DNA of 57,622 nt from CAZADA01 sp964636945 (GTDB lineage: Bacteria; Pseudomonadota; Alphaproteobacteria; Caulobacterales; Maricaulaceae): contig CAZWVH010000008.1 of the NCBI GenBank assembly GCA_964636945.1, positions 1 to 57,622 on the forward strand, written 5' to 3'. A program made the translations under genes and the position numbers. Positions 1-8,846 of the stretch are shown piece after piece (the stretch's first letter is position 1; every line of letters starts with the position of its first letter). A model generated the notes under the pieces. That model searched no databases. It worked only from the letters and a program-made list of their open reading frames with translations, and was not told the origin of the DNA.

Positions 1-188
1 CGGGTTCCGTCTCGCCAGGACCATTCCGCGGTAGCGAGTTGCGCCGCCCAATGCGATCTCCACCCATTGGGCGCAGCCAAAGGCGCCCATCACCGCTCCC
101 ATTTGGCGGATTGGCCCAGGCGAATGTCCGTCGGTTTGGCCGCGCGGCGCGCAGGCGCCACTGCGTAGGACTACGCACACGCCCCGCC

Positions 189-236
189 AGCGCCCGTCCC
201 AGCGCCCGTCTTAGCGCCCGTCCTAGCGCCCGTCCG
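189..236. repeat. 12-bp tandem repeat, 4 copies
   Basis: Four consecutive 12-bp units of the form agcgcccgtcNN (189-200, 201-212, 213-224, 225-236) differ only in the last two bases. They run through the stop codon (223-225) of the adjacent minus-strand adaptor gene, so copy-number changes could change its C-terminus. A perfect inverted repeat (162-168 with 171-177) lies just beyond. It could help end transcription but has no T-tract. Confidence 0.8.
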
Positions 237-1494
237 CCGCCTGCCCCTGCGCTGACGCCCGGTCGCGGAGCCGATCGCCGTCAGTGAGCGAATCGGGAGG
301 GTAAACCACCACCACGTCTCCCGGCTCCAGCCCGGCGACAACCTCAGCGTGGGCGCCGTTGGAGCGGCCCAGATCCACCGGGCGCAGGCGCGCGCGTCCG
401 GCGTCAACCACAAAGGCGGCCCAGTTCTCGCCTTGGCGGAACACACCGGCGTCGGGCGCGCGCACCACGTCCTCGCCGCGCCAGGTCTCCACATGCACGT
501 CGACGCGAAAATCATGGCCCAGCCCACCCCACTCCTGCCGCGGGCTGTCAATGTCGATGATGACGTTGACGCGCTGTTCTTCGATGCCCAGCGCCGACAC
601 CTTGGTGAACGCGGCCGGCTCGACCCGCTGCACATGGCCGAGCAGTTCTTCCCCGCCCCAGCCGTCGATGCGCACGCGCGCGCCGGCGCTGACCACAACC
701 GCATCGCTGGAGAGCATTTCGCTGTAGATTTCCAGGTCCTCAGGATCGCCGATGTCGACGATGGGCATGCCGGAATTGAGCACGGTCTCGCTTTCTTGCA
801 GCACGCGCATGACCACGCCGTCGACCGGCGCGCGCAAATCAATGCAGCACGCGCCCCCGCCCAATTCGGCGTCATCCGCACTCGGATCGATCAACGCGGC
901 TTCAGCGCGAGCCAGATCGGCCTCTCGCGCGCGCAGGCCGCTTTGGGCCGCATCACGGGCTGCCCGGGCGACATCGCGGGCGGCGCGGGTGTTGTCCATG
1001 CGCGCCTGAGCGATGGTGCCGATGGCCTGGAGGCGCTGGTCGCGATCAAAGTCGTTCTGCGCCCGGACGAACTCGGCCTCAGCCCGCCGCAGATCCGCCT
1101 CAGCCGCGGCGCGCGCCGCCTGGGCGGCGTCGCGCGCGCTGGCCAGTTCAGCTTGGGTGCGTCGGTCACGAAAACCCGGCTCGGTGGGGCGGATGCGCGC
1201 CACGACCGTGGTTCCCGCCTGAACCGGGTCGCCCGGCTCGACGGTCACGCGCTCCAATCGCCCGGCAATGGGCGCGGAAAGAGTGTACACCTCGCGCACG
1301 CGGGTGCGGGCCTCTTCGGTGACCTGCACCGTCAAGGCGCCGCGGGTGACGGCGGCGATGTCCACGAACACGGGCCGGGGCCGCAGCGCCCAGATAAAAA
1401 ACGCGGCGACCAGCACCGCGATCACGGCGGCCAGGGCGAGGCGTTTTTGGCGCGCCGTCAGCGCCTTTTTGGGTGTGTCGGCCGGCTGTTGCAT
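223..1494 (-). CDS. HlyD-family periplasmic adaptor of an ABC efflux system
   Basis: This is a membrane-fusion (adaptor) protein that would link an inner-membrane ABC exporter to the outer membrane. The 423-residue product has one N-terminal membrane segment (about residues 18-37), a first lipoyl-like half around 70-100 (SAPIAGRLERVTVEPGDPV), an Ala/Arg-rich coiled-coil hairpin (about 110-215), the second lipoyl half around 235-275 (LRAPVDGVVMRV) and a beta-barrel C-terminal part. The ATG at 1494 is chosen because it follows the permease stop by 2 bases; the frame stays open further upstream only by running inside the permease gene. It is the last gene of the ATPase-permease-adaptor operon. 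The substrate cannot be told from sequence. The C-terminus is low-complexity and lies on a 12-bp tandem repeat. Confidence 0.88.
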   Translation of the reverse strand: MQQPADTPKKALTARQKRLALAAVIAVLVAAFFIWALRPRPVFVDIAAVTRGALTVQVTEEARTRVREVYTLSAPIAGRLERVTVEPGDPVQAGTTVVARIRPTEPGFRDRRTQAELASARDAAQAARAAAEADLRRAEAEFVRAQNDFDRDQRLQAIGTIAQARMDNTRAARDVARAARDAAQSGLRAREADLARAEAALIDPSADDAELGGGACCIDLRAPVDGVVMRVLQESETVLNSGMPIVDIGDPEDLEIYSEMLSSDAVVVSAGARVRIDGWGGEELLGHVQRVEPAAFTKVSALGIEEQRVNVIIDIDSPRQEWGGLGHDFRVDVHVETWRGEDVVRAPDAGVFRQGENWAAFVVDAGRARLRPVDLGRSNGAHAEVVAGLEPGDVVVVYPPDSLTDGDRLRDRASAQGQAADGR

Positions 1495-1496
1495 GC

Positions 1497-3878
1497 TTAC
1501 TCTCGCGTTTTGAGCACTTCGACGAGGTCGAGCTGATCGATGCGGCGACGCACAATCAGCCCCGAAATCGTTGCGAACACAATGGTGAACGTCATCGCAT
1601 TGGCGTAGCGGACGGGCAGGATGAAAAAGGGCGGGCGCACCAGATCGGCGTCGAACATGGAGGTGATGATCACCCAGCCAATGGCCCAACCGATCATGCA
1701 ACCCACGGGCAGCGCCAACACAACCAGAAGCGCCAGTTCGCCCAACAGGATGTAACTCACCTCGCCGCGGGTGAAGCCGAGCACCCGCAAACTCGCCAGC
1801 TCGCGCCCGCGTTCCGACAGGGCGATGCGGGCGGCGTTGTAGACAATGCCAAAGCAGATGGTTCCGGCGAAAATGTAAAACATGGTGGTGAAAATGGTGA
1901 TGTTCTGACGCAAGGTCTCACGGAACTTATCGACAATGATCTGGCGCGCCGAAACCGCCTGAATGACAGGCGATTCTTTCGCCGCCTCGAAAAATTCTTC
2001 GTATTGGGCCATATCGAGATGGACATAGGCTGAGGATACCGACGGCGCCTCTTTAAGCGCGCGCGCCAGCGATTGAGCGCTCATATAGGCGGCCACGCCG
2101 ATGTGGTCGTCGACCATGCCGACCAACGGAATGTTTAAGGTCGGCCGGCGCCCATCGAGCACCTTCATGCGCACGTCGTCGCCAAGATGCAGATCGAGTT
2201 TTTCCGCCAGATAGCGCGACATCAGCACCCCCTCGTCCGGGATGGCGAGGGGCGCCAGTTGGTCGTCTACGGGACGGTTTAACGACGCGTCTGACCTGAG
2301 GCCTTGCAGCCCTACCCGTTCGCGGCGCACGCCATTGACCATTTCCACGGGCACGATGCGCCCGCCCTCCACATCGCGCACGCCGGGCAGATGGGCGATG
2401 GCCATCAACACCCGTTCTGGCTGTTCGTGGGGGAATTTCATGGTGATTTCGGAGCGGTCCATGTGTTTGAAATGCTCCTGCATCAAATAATCCATGGAAT
2501 CATACAGGAAGGTGGAGGCGACAATGGTTCCGCAGCCCGCGCCCACGCCCAGCACGGTCAGGCCGGAGCGAAACGGCGCGCGCGAAATGTTGCGCACAAT
2601 GATGCGCGCGGGACCGGACAACAGGCGTATGAGCCCCAGCGTGTCGGCCCAACCGCGCGCGAAGCGCGCGGGCGCGGGCGGGCGCATGGCCACGGCGGGA
2701 TCCAAGATCACCGCCTTGCGCACCGCCGCGATGGCGCCCGACACGCACACGCCCACCGCAATGAGAAAGCTGATGACATAGGCGCTGGTTGGGATGTCAC
2801 GGATGACAAAGGGCAGGTTGTAAAACTCGGCGTAAAGATACGACAGCCGATCGCCGACCCAGGACCCGCCGATCAATCCGCCTACTCCGCCGACCAGGCC
2901 GGGAATCATGGCCAGCTTGATGTAATGAGACCCCACCGCGGTGTTGGTGTAGCCGAAGGCCTTCATCAGCCCGATCTGCTCGCGTTCAGTGTCGATCAAG
3001 CGGCTGATGGCGACATGGAGCATGAAGGCGGCGACGCCGAGGAAAATGGGCGGCAATATGCGCCCCATGGCCTCGTTCTGGGCGATCTCGCCTTCGATGA
3101 AGGTGTGGGAGAGTTGATCCTCGCGCAAAAACGCGCCGCTGCCGCCATAGCGGTCGAGGATGGCGTCCAGCTCCGTGACCACGGCGTCGCCATTGGCCCC
3201 GCGTTCCAGGCGCAAGGCGACGTCGTTGAACGCGCCGTCGAGATCAAAGGCCCGCTCCAAGCTGTCGCGCGCCATCCAGACGATGGCGAACCGCTCGTGC
3301 TGGGGAATGATGTCGCCTGGGGCGATGGCGTAAATGAACTCGGGCGACTGGCCAATGCCAACGATGCGCACATCGCGCTCGCGCCCATTGATGATGGCGG
3401 TGACCGCATCGCCAGGGTCGAGCGCCCAAGCGGCGGCGAACTCGTTGGAGATGATGGCCTCGTCATGCCGACCCGGCGTCGGCCAGCGCCCCTGCGACAA
3501 GATCAAATCGTTCACCGCCGGACGCCCGACGCGGGGAATTGACACCAGTACCGACGAGGCCGGCTCGATCAGGCCGGGCATGTCGAGACGCGCAGCCTCT
3601 TGAATGCGCAGCACCGCGTCGCGCACTCCGTCAATGGCCTCGATTTCCGCTTGCAAGCGCAAGGGCGCGCGGCGCACGCCGGCGAACACATGGGCGAAGC
3701 GATAGCGCTCATAATAGGCCGACTGGGTCTCGCTCAACGTGGCGAACAAATACTGCGACATCACCAACACCGTGACGCCGCTGGCGAGCACAAACGCGGC
3801 GGCCAGCAACTGGCCCCACAGCCGGCGCGCATCGCGCAACAGCTTGACGTCGAGGGGATGCAGAACCGGTCCGCTCAC
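1497..3878 (-). CDS. ABC transporter permease, FtsX/MacB type, two FtsX domains
   Basis: The 793-residue inner-membrane permease has two FtsX-type units. Each has an N-terminal transmembrane helix, a large periplasmic region and three C-terminal helices; the second unit ends near YILLGELALLVVLALPVGCMIGW. Duplicated FtsX blocks of this size occur in DevC/MacB-like exporters that work with HlyD adaptors, which fits the neighbours. The start is GTG at 3878 and overlaps the ATPase stop by 4 bases (GTGA), indicating translational coupling. The gene probably pumps lipid, peptide or drug from the periplasmic side by the mechanotransmission mechanism known for MacB/LolCDE, but the substrate is unknown. 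Confidence 0.88.
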   Translation of the reverse strand: MSGPVLHPLDVKLLRDARRLWGQLLAAAFVLASGVTVLVMSQYLFATLSETQSAYYERYRFAHVFAGVRRAPLRLQAEIEAIDGVRDAVLRIQEAARLDMPGLIEPASSVLVSIPRVGRPAVNDLILSQGRWPTPGRHDEAIISNEFAAAWALDPGDAVTAIINGRERDVRIVGIGQSPEFIYAIAPGDIIPQHERFAIVWMARDSLERAFDLDGAFNDVALRLERGANGDAVVTELDAILDRYGGSGAFLREDQLSHTFIEGEIAQNEAMGRILPPIFLGVAAFMLHVAISRLIDTEREQIGLMKAFGYTNTAVGSHYIKLAMIPGLVGGVGGLIGGSWVGDRLSYLYAEFYNLPFVIRDIPTSAYVISFLIAVGVCVSGAIAAVRKAVILDPAVAMRPPAPARFARGWADTLGLIRLLSGPARIIVRNISRAPFRSGLTVLGVGAGCGTIVASTFLYDSMDYLMQEHFKHMDRSEITMKFPHEQPERVLMAIAHLPGVRDVEGGRIVPVEMVNGVRRERVGLQGLRSDASLNRPVDDQLAPLAIPDEGVLMSRYLAEKLDLHLGDDVRMKVLDGRRPTLNIPLVGMVDDHIGVAAYMSAQSLARALKEAPSVSSAYVHLDMAQYEEFFEAAKESPVIQAVSARQIIVDKFRETLRQNITIFTTMFYIFAGTICFGIVYNAARIALSERGRELASLRVLGFTRGEVSYILLGELALLVVLALPVGCMIGWAIGWVIITSMFDADLVRPPFFILPVRYANAMTFTIVFATISGLIVRRRIDQLDLVEVLKTRE

Positions 3879-4621
3879 CAGCGGATCTCTCGCGGGCTGA
3901 CCTTTTGGGCGTTGAACCGATCCTCGCGCACGCGCCCATCGGTAAGGATCACCACCTGATCGGCCATGTCGGCCACGGCGGCGTTGTGGGTGATGACGAT
4001 GGTGGTCGCGCCCAACTCCTCATTGGCGGTCTGCAGCGCCTCAAGCACGATCACCCCGGTCTCGCTGTCGAGGGCGCCGGTGGGTTCGTCGCACAACAAC
4101 ACTTCAGGGCGCTTGGCGATGGCGCGCGCAATGGCGACGCGTTGCTGCTGCCCCCCGGATAACTGGGCGGGGAAATGGTCCATCCGGTCGTCCAGTCGCA
4201 CAATGGTCAGCGCCTCCTCGGGCGTCATGGGGTGCGAGGCGATCTCGGTCACGAGCGCCACATTTTCCCGCGCGGTGAGGCTGGGCATCAGGTTGTAAAA
4301 CTGGAACACAAAGCCGACGTGCTCACGGCGAAAGCGGGTGAGTTCGGTGTCCGAGCTGCGCGCGATGGACCGGCCGTCGAACAGCACGTCGCCATCGCTG
4401 CCCCGGTCAAGGCCGCCCAGAATGTTAAGTAGGGTCGACTTGCCCGACCCCGAGGCCCCGAGCAAGACCACAAACGCGCCGCGGGCGATGGCCATGTCCA
4501 CGCCGCGCAGGGCGTGCACCTGCACCTCCCCGGTCTGATAGACCTTGGTCAGCCCCCGGGTTTCAAAGGCAGCGGGGCGGTCCGCGGGACGCGGCGCGGA
4601 GGAATCAATGGTCGCACTCAC
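3875..4621 (-). CDS. ABC transporter ATP-binding protein (LolD/MacB type)
   Basis: This is the cytoplasmic ATPase of the adjacent export system, 248 residues. Walker A is GASGSGKST at residues 55-63, the signature LSGGQQQR at 154-161, Walker B LLCDEP at 175-180, and the H-loop is near TIVITHN. The sequence VFQFYNLMPSLTARENV is typical of the LolD/MacB subfamily. The start is GTG at 4621 with an AGGGG Shine-Dalgarno about 6 bases upstream. It is the first gene of a three-gene minus-strand operon and overlaps the permease by 4 bases. Confidence 0.92.
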   Translation of the reverse strand: MSATIDSSAPRPADRPAAFETRGLTKVYQTGEVQVHALRGVDMAIARGAFVVLLGASGSGKSTLLNILGGLDRGSDGDVLFDGRSIARSSDTELTRFRREHVGFVFQFYNLMPSLTARENVALVTEIASHPMTPEEALTIVRLDDRMDHFPAQLSGGQQQRVAIARAIAKRPEVLLCDEPTGALDSETGVIVLEALQTANEELGATTIVITHNAAVADMADQVVILTDGRVREDRFNAQKVSPREIRW

Positions 4622-4901
4622 GAGGCACCCCTAGAGCTCAGCAATTCGTGAAAGCACACTCTATCCTTGATCACATCGGATCAGCGCTTCACGGCTGTAC
4701 ATGTATTCACTGCACTTTAATTTCACTCAACTTGCATGCCCTATACCTTAGCGCTCCAGCGCCACATGTTTCAACACAACACACTGAAGCGTCGGCGCGC
4801 GCCTTAGAGAAGTGTTACGGGCCATGCCATTGAAGGAAGCGGGTGCTGCACGCACCACGACAACGGCGACAACAGCAGTAACCGTCCGCCTACACCGCCC
4901 C

Positions 4902-5090
4902 TTAATCTCCAGTAGCTAAAGCCCAAGGCGCCAGCTCGCTCGCCCGGTTGATCGGATGCTCGGCGATTGGGCTGAGCACTTGGGTCAGCCAGGCTTGGGG
5001 ATCGATGCCATTGAGCTTGGCCGTTTCGATGAGCGTATAAGCGATGGCCGCAGCCTTGCCGCCGCCCTCCGAACCCATGAACAGAGGCTT
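4902..5090 (-). pseudogene. IS66-family transposase, C-terminal remnant
   Basis: The minus strand reads LFMGSEGGGKAAAIAYTLIE, then TAKLNGIDPQAWLTQVLSPI and AEHPINRASELAPW, ending at a stop at 4902. This is the conserved C-terminal signature of IS66 transposases (GSxxGG...AAAIYTLIETAKLNG-DP-WL--VL--I--HPIN---ELLPW). Upstream the frame hits a stop (AP*KPLF) and no further transposase can be followed, so only about 60 codons remain. The flanking 4622-4901 contains no recognisable gene and is less GC-rich than its surroundings. Confidence 0.8.
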
Positions 5091-5126
5091 CTACGGCGCC
5101 AGCTCGATCATCAGTATCAGTATGAA

Positions 5127-5157
5127 AAGCATCCGGATTTCGACAATCCGGATGCTT
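5127..5157 (-). terminator. Putative intrinsic terminator
   Basis: A perfect 13-bp inverted repeat (aagcatccggatt at 5127-5139 and aatccggatgctt at 5145-5157) with a 5-nt loop lies 16 bases past the stop of the minus-strand DUF1772 gene. On the minus strand the stem is followed by a short TTTTC. It would end the four-gene minus-strand cluster. Confidence 0.6.
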
Positions 5158-5172
5158 CCACTCACTGTACCT

Positions 5173-5664
5173 TCAAGCAACCAAACTGATCGCAGCGATC
5201 AGGTAGAGGCCTGCGGTCAGAACGCTGCCGAAGGTCCGCACATGGTTGAGGCGGGTCCATTTCACGCCGTATTCGCGCCAGTAACTTTCTGCCTCCACCG
5301 AACGGGAATTTAGGCGGTCCAGGCGATTGTTCATCGGCACATTGCCGAACATCGTCATCAGAAACACTGTTGGTACGTAAACGATTGGCGCAGCGATCAG
5401 GGCCAATCTGGCGTTCCCTTCAAGGGCGCTCGCGGCATAGACGCTAATCGCAATCGACATCGGCGCGATCACCAGTATTCCGGCGACGAATTGAGACCGC
5501 AGAACCGTGCGGTTGATCTGCTGCATGGCTTCGATCCCGCCAGCCGGTTCGGCGCGCAACAGGCCGCGCATGATGAATTCGGAGAAGGCGGAAAAAACGC
5601 CGCCGACAACGGCGCTCCAGATGGCAAGGAAAAGCGAAAGGTAGAGGGTCCAGTCAGAGGTCAT
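5173..5664 (-). CDS. DUF1772 (anthrone oxygenase-like) membrane protein
   Basis: The 163-residue, four-helix membrane protein has the DUF1772 hallmarks FSAFSEFIMRGLLRAEPAGG and MQQINRTVLRSQF. Distant relatives include fungal anthrone oxygenases; bacterial members have no established reaction. The ATG at 5664 is preferred to the longer frame because AAGGACG precedes it at a good distance and the family starts just before the first membrane helix. It is the last member of the AraC-NmrA-DUF4345-DUF1772 group, consistent with a small redox or stress-related operon. Confidence 0.75.
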   Translation of the reverse strand: MTSDWTLYLSLFLAIWSAVVGGVFSAFSEFIMRGLLRAEPAGGIEAMQQINRTVLRSQFVAGILVIAPMSIAISVYAASALEGNARLALIAAPIVYVPTVFLMTMFGNVPMNNRLDRLNSRSVEAESYWREYGVKWTRLNHVRTFGSVLTAGLYLIAAISLVA

Positions 5665-5751
5665 TTTAGGTCGTCCTTCGGAGAAAAGTGTGCGGGGGAT
5701 GGGGCGCCGGCGCTCTCGCAAAGGAGCGCCGGTGCGAGAGTGAGACTGTGG

Positions 5752-6159
5752 TCACCCCACCGCTGGCTGAGACGCGGTTGTGTCTGCCATGCGGAGCGCC
5801 ACTAGAATGCCAGCCAGAAAGAGCTCGATCATCATCGCGATGAGTAGCGAGCCAGACGGAATGCCATCGATCACCAGGCCCACCAGGCGGGCCACGCCGT
5901 AGCTGGCATAGACCACCGCACCGACTGTGAGCCCCAAATCGGCAAAACGTGCGCGGACACTGCCGACCAGCATGAACGCTCCAGCGAGGATCAGGAGAAC
6001 ACTGGGCGCCTTCAGCTCTGAGAGAAGGCTGGGATTGCGGGCGATCTCAACATCGCTCATGGCAAGGAACTGTTCTGTGGTGGTCAGCATGGCGACGCCG
6101 ATGATGCCCAACAGCGAGCCAGATCCAGCGAGGAGGGTTCGGGTCATGATCCGTTTCAT
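5752..6159 (-). CDS. Small integral membrane protein, DUF4345-like
   Basis: The 135-residue protein has four hydrophobic helices: about 7-27, 50-65, 74-94 and 100-122. The pattern of length, helix spacing and a helix with a YASYGVARLVGL-type motif resembles DUF4345 proteins, whose function is unknown. The start at 6159 overlaps the end of the upstream reductase gene by 4 bases (ATGA), so the two are likely co-translated. A second in-frame ATG at 6147 is possible. Confidence 0.65.
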   Translation of the reverse strand: MKRIMTRTLLAGSGSLLGIIGVAMLTTTEQFLAMSDVEIARNPSLLSELKAPSVLLILAGAFMLVGSVRARFADLGLTVGAVVYASYGVARLVGLVIDGIPSGSLLIAMMIELFLAGILVALRMADTTASQPAVG

Positions 6160-7001
6160 GCTGCGCGCTCCCAGACGCCGGAACGGGCCACATCGCGGGC
6201 ATAGGCGGCGAAGTCCTTTGGTGGGCGACCAAGCGCGCGGGCCACACCATCGGTGAGGCTCGCGTTTCGACCATCCAGGACGGTGGCGAAGAGGTAGTCG
6301 AGCATCCAGGCAACCTCTTTCGGCGCGCCGGAAGCTTCGATCTCGGCCATGAACCCCTCATGGGGCACATCCACATAGGCAATCTCCCGACCAGTCGCGG
6401 CGGAGATATCGGCGGCAACATCCGCAAGGGTCATCAACCGCGGACCCGTCACCTCATAGACCTCACCCGCATGGTGATCTTGGGTGAGCGCGGCGACCGC
6501 CACATCGGCGATGTCGTCCACATCCACAAAGGGTTCCGGCGTATTGCCCGCCGGCAGGGTGATTGCGTCGTTCAACACCATGTCGATGAAGGCGCCTTCC
6601 GAGAAGTTCTGGTTGAACCAGCTGGCCCGGACAATGGTCCAGTCCATACCGGACGCCTGGACGATGCGTTCACTGGCCTGGGCTTCTTCTTCACCGCGGC
6701 CAGACAGCAGAACCACACGTTTCACGCCCGCTTTTTTGGCTTTAGAGACAAAGGCTTGGATGGCATCGGTGGCGCCCGGGAAAGCGAGGTCTGGCGAGTA
6801 GGTGATGTAGACCGCCGTGACACCGTTCAGGGCGGCGTCCCAGCCCGCTTCATTGTCCCAGTCGAAGCCGGGCACGGCAGACCGTGAACCGATGCGGATG
6901 TCTTTGCCCATGGCGGTCAAACGGTCCGCCACACGGCGTCCGGTCTTGCCGGTGCCACCAATGACCAGAGTGAGGGGTTTGGAATTGCGCAGGACATTCA
7001 T
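6156..7001 (-). CDS. NmrA-like NAD(P)-binding reductase
   Basis: The 281-residue Rossmann-fold protein starts with TLVIGGTGKTGRRVADRL (GxxGxxG nucleotide-binding loop). It continues as an atypical short-chain dehydrogenase of the NmrA/QOR2 type (KKAGVKRVVLLSGRGEEEAQ, DWTIVRASWFNQNFSEG). Relatives are NAD(P)H:quinone reductases or NADPH sensors. The ATG at 7001 is chosen because AAAGGAG sits 7 bases upstream. It is transcribed with the two small membrane genes and lies 104 bases downstream of the AraC regulator, its likely controller. Confidence 0.82.
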   Translation of the reverse strand: MNVLRNSKPLTLVIGGTGKTGRRVADRLTAMGKDIRIGSRSAVPGFDWDNEAGWDAALNGVTAVYITYSPDLAFPGATDAIQAFVSKAKKAGVKRVVLLSGRGEEEAQASERIVQASGMDWTIVRASWFNQNFSEGAFIDMVLNDAITLPAGNTPEPFVDVDDIADVAVAALTQDHHAGEVYEVTGPRLMTLADVAADISAATGREIAYVDVPHEGFMAEIEASGAPKEVAWMLDYLFATVLDGRNASLTDGVARALGRPPKDFAAYARDVARSGVWERAA

Positions 7002-7105
7002 CGACTTGCTCCTTTGTGCTTGCTGCAAGTCGATGGATACGGAAATCGGGCGGGCCGCTCTTGCCACTCTGCGCCAAGGTTTTGTCACATCGCGCCAAAC
7101 CGGCG

Positions 7106-8113
7106 TCAGGCGCGGCTGCCACCCAGCCTATACGATCTTGGCGTTTGCCCTGCCCAGCGCTTGAAGGCGCGCGTGAAGCCGCTTTGCTCTGCGAACCCGG
7201 TGAGGAATGCGACTTCAGCGAGGCTGTAATTGGTGTCCTTCAGGAGCTGCTCAGCCAGTTCGCGCCGCGCCAGATCCACCAGGCCCTGGAACGACGCCCC
7301 CTTGTCTGAGAGACGCCGCTGCAGGGTTCGGCCGCTCATGCCCAGCTGGCTGGCGATATCTGTGACCGCTGGAACCCCTTCACTCAGGGTTTGCGCCACG
7401 GCCAGCCGGACCCGTTGTTCGAGACCAGTATCGTCCACCATGACGGCAAGCTCGGCGGCCAAATGCCGATCAAAGAACCGTGCAATGGTCTCATCGCCGA
7501 GCTTGTTCGGCACCGAGAGCGTGTCCTCAGTTACAAGGATGGCGTCGCGCTCGGTTTCAAAGTGTACGGGGCAGCCGAAATGGGCCTCGTAGACCGAAAT
7601 ATCGCCCCGGGCAGCGTGCTTGAAGTAAATGCCCTTTGGGACGAATGGCGCGGTGGTGACTTCCTGGCTGATGGTCACAACCGCCGACATGCTGGCTTCA
7701 TTGGACAGCAACATGCCAAGTCTTCCATCGCCTGCCTTGTCGAGGCTGAAGAACACGCCATCGGCGGTCTTTTCGATAGAGTAGGTTTCCGCGCTGCCAA
7801 GGACATGGCCGTACCGTTCAGACCGCACATATGAGCCACGAAGATCGGGCGCCGATTTCCAGGCCAGCCCAAACGCGCCATATTCATCACTTCGCATGGC
7901 CGCTCCGATGCGGAGGGGGAGCCGCAGGCCATCCGGATCTCGCTCCGAAAGCGCTGCGAAGAAGCGGTAATAGTCTGCTGATGTCACCATCTTTGAGGGA
8001 TCGATTGGACCATCCGGAGCCAACCCCAAGCCTTCGACAAGATCGTCAGTCTCGACACCTTTGCTGGCCTGTCCAACGACCTTGTAAACATAAAGCGAAG
8101 TGATCTGCCCCAT
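7106..8113 (-). CDS. AraC-family transcriptional regulator (OruR/ArgR-like N-domain)
   Basis: The 335-residue regulator has an N-terminal arabinose-binding-like domain of the AraC_binding type (about 1-215) and a C-terminal double helix-turn-helix (about 240-330: VTDIASQLGMSGRTLQRRLS, then YSLAEVAFLTGFAEQSGFTR and AFKRWAGQTPRSYR). It lies directly upstream of the NmrA-DUF4345-DUF1772 genes in the same direction, so it probably activates them. No strong Shine-Dalgarno precedes the ATG at 8113. Confidence 0.88.
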   Translation of the reverse strand: MGQITSLYVYKVVGQASKGVETDDLVEGLGLAPDGPIDPSKMVTSADYYRFFAALSERDPDGLRLPLRIGAAMRSDEYGAFGLAWKSAPDLRGSYVRSERYGHVLGSAETYSIEKTADGVFFSLDKAGDGRLGMLLSNEASMSAVVTISQEVTTAPFVPKGIYFKHAARGDISVYEAHFGCPVHFETERDAILVTEDTLSVPNKLGDETIARFFDRHLAAELAVMVDDTGLEQRVRLAVAQTLSEGVPAVTDIASQLGMSGRTLQRRLSDKGASFQGLVDLARRELAEQLLKDTNYSLAEVAFLTGFAEQSGFTRAFKRWAGQTPRSYRLGGSRA

Positions 8114-8494
8114 GGGTAGAGCTTAATGCACCAATGCTGAACTATGAAGCCCAACTGTCGAGCGTCACTATCTTGCTCAGAACTGGTCATCGAAAAACTA
8201 ATCGGTCCATGACCGAAAAGGGCCAAACTTGGCCCGACGGACCAGTTGTAACGAACGGAAAGAGCCGGGTGCAAAGCCCACATTCGGTGCCGATGGAACC
8301 AGGAGCCGCCCAAGGCTGAAAAGCGGCATGGCTTCCAGCGCTCACTAGTGTCTCGAAGGTGTCATAACCAGTCATGCTGATGCGAGCCCTCGATTGAGAA
8401 TCAGCCAGCTCGCCAAAAACAATCTTACCTCAAACCAAACAAGGTCGGGCGGGTGAGGGGCGTCGGCCATCGTATGCTTCTAACTGATGCTCTC

Positions 8495-8511
8495 CTGGTA
8501 CAGTGTACCAG
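8495..8511. promoter_or_regulatory. 17-bp perfect palindrome, repressor-operator-like
   Basis: ctggtaca-g-tgtaccag is a perfect 8-bp inverted repeat around one base, the size and symmetry of a TetR- or LacI-type operator. No gene starts near it: the AraC gene begins about 380 bases away on the minus strand and the next plus-strand gene at 8919. It may be a leftover of a lost regulated gene. The rest of 8114-8601 shows no coding sequence I can support. Confidence 0.4.
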
Positions 8512-8601
8512 TGAGCAGTGAACGAGTGAGCAACACAGGCCCAGTTTTCCCCTTTTTGTTCAATCGGGTCTATAGCATTACAATAGATTCCACCGGGTCA
8601 A

Positions 8602-8651
8602 TCGGTCTCCAAAACCGAGGGCCGGGGGTTCGAGTCCCTCCGCCCCTGCCA
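8602..8651 (+). tRNA. tRNA-Trp(CCA) 3' fragment (5' half missing)
   Basis: The segment folds as the last two thirds of a tRNA. The anticodon stem is tcggt/accga (8602-8606, 8614-8618) with loop ctccaaa, giving anticodon CCA for Trp. A 5-nt variable loop follows, then a T arm ggggg-ttcgagt-ccctc (8624-8640), the acceptor 3' strand cgcccct and encoded gCCA (8648-8651). The matching acceptor 5' strand (aggggcg) and D arm are absent upstream, so it cannot be functional. Such 3' tRNA pieces are usually the far attachment site of an integrated element. Confidence 0.75.
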
Positions 8652-8846
8652 TTTTAAATCAATGACGAATACCGACCCCAACGCTTGCCCGCCCGCGGCG
8701 GCGCAGAGCCTCGTGCTGATCATGGGGGTTGGTGGCGCAATTTTCGTCGCTCTCTTGGCACTTTTGCGGCTCTGCAGGCCGATTGAGGTTCTGGTTCGTT
8801 GTGAGTCAAGGCGAAGAACGATGTGATCCGCGTCGGTGACGACGTC

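Noticed and set aside
39..287. 82-codon plus-strand frame at the window start
   Set aside because: Arg/Pro-rich translation of the 12-bp repeat; overlaps the adaptor gene end.
349..1536. 395-codon plus-strand frame opposite the HlyD gene
   Set aside because: Antisense shadow of a GC-rich gene; composition dominated by Gly, His and Ala, no domain.
2304..3542. 412-codon plus-strand frame opposite the permease
   Set aside because: Antisense shadow; low-complexity translation while the minus strand encodes a clear FtsX permease.
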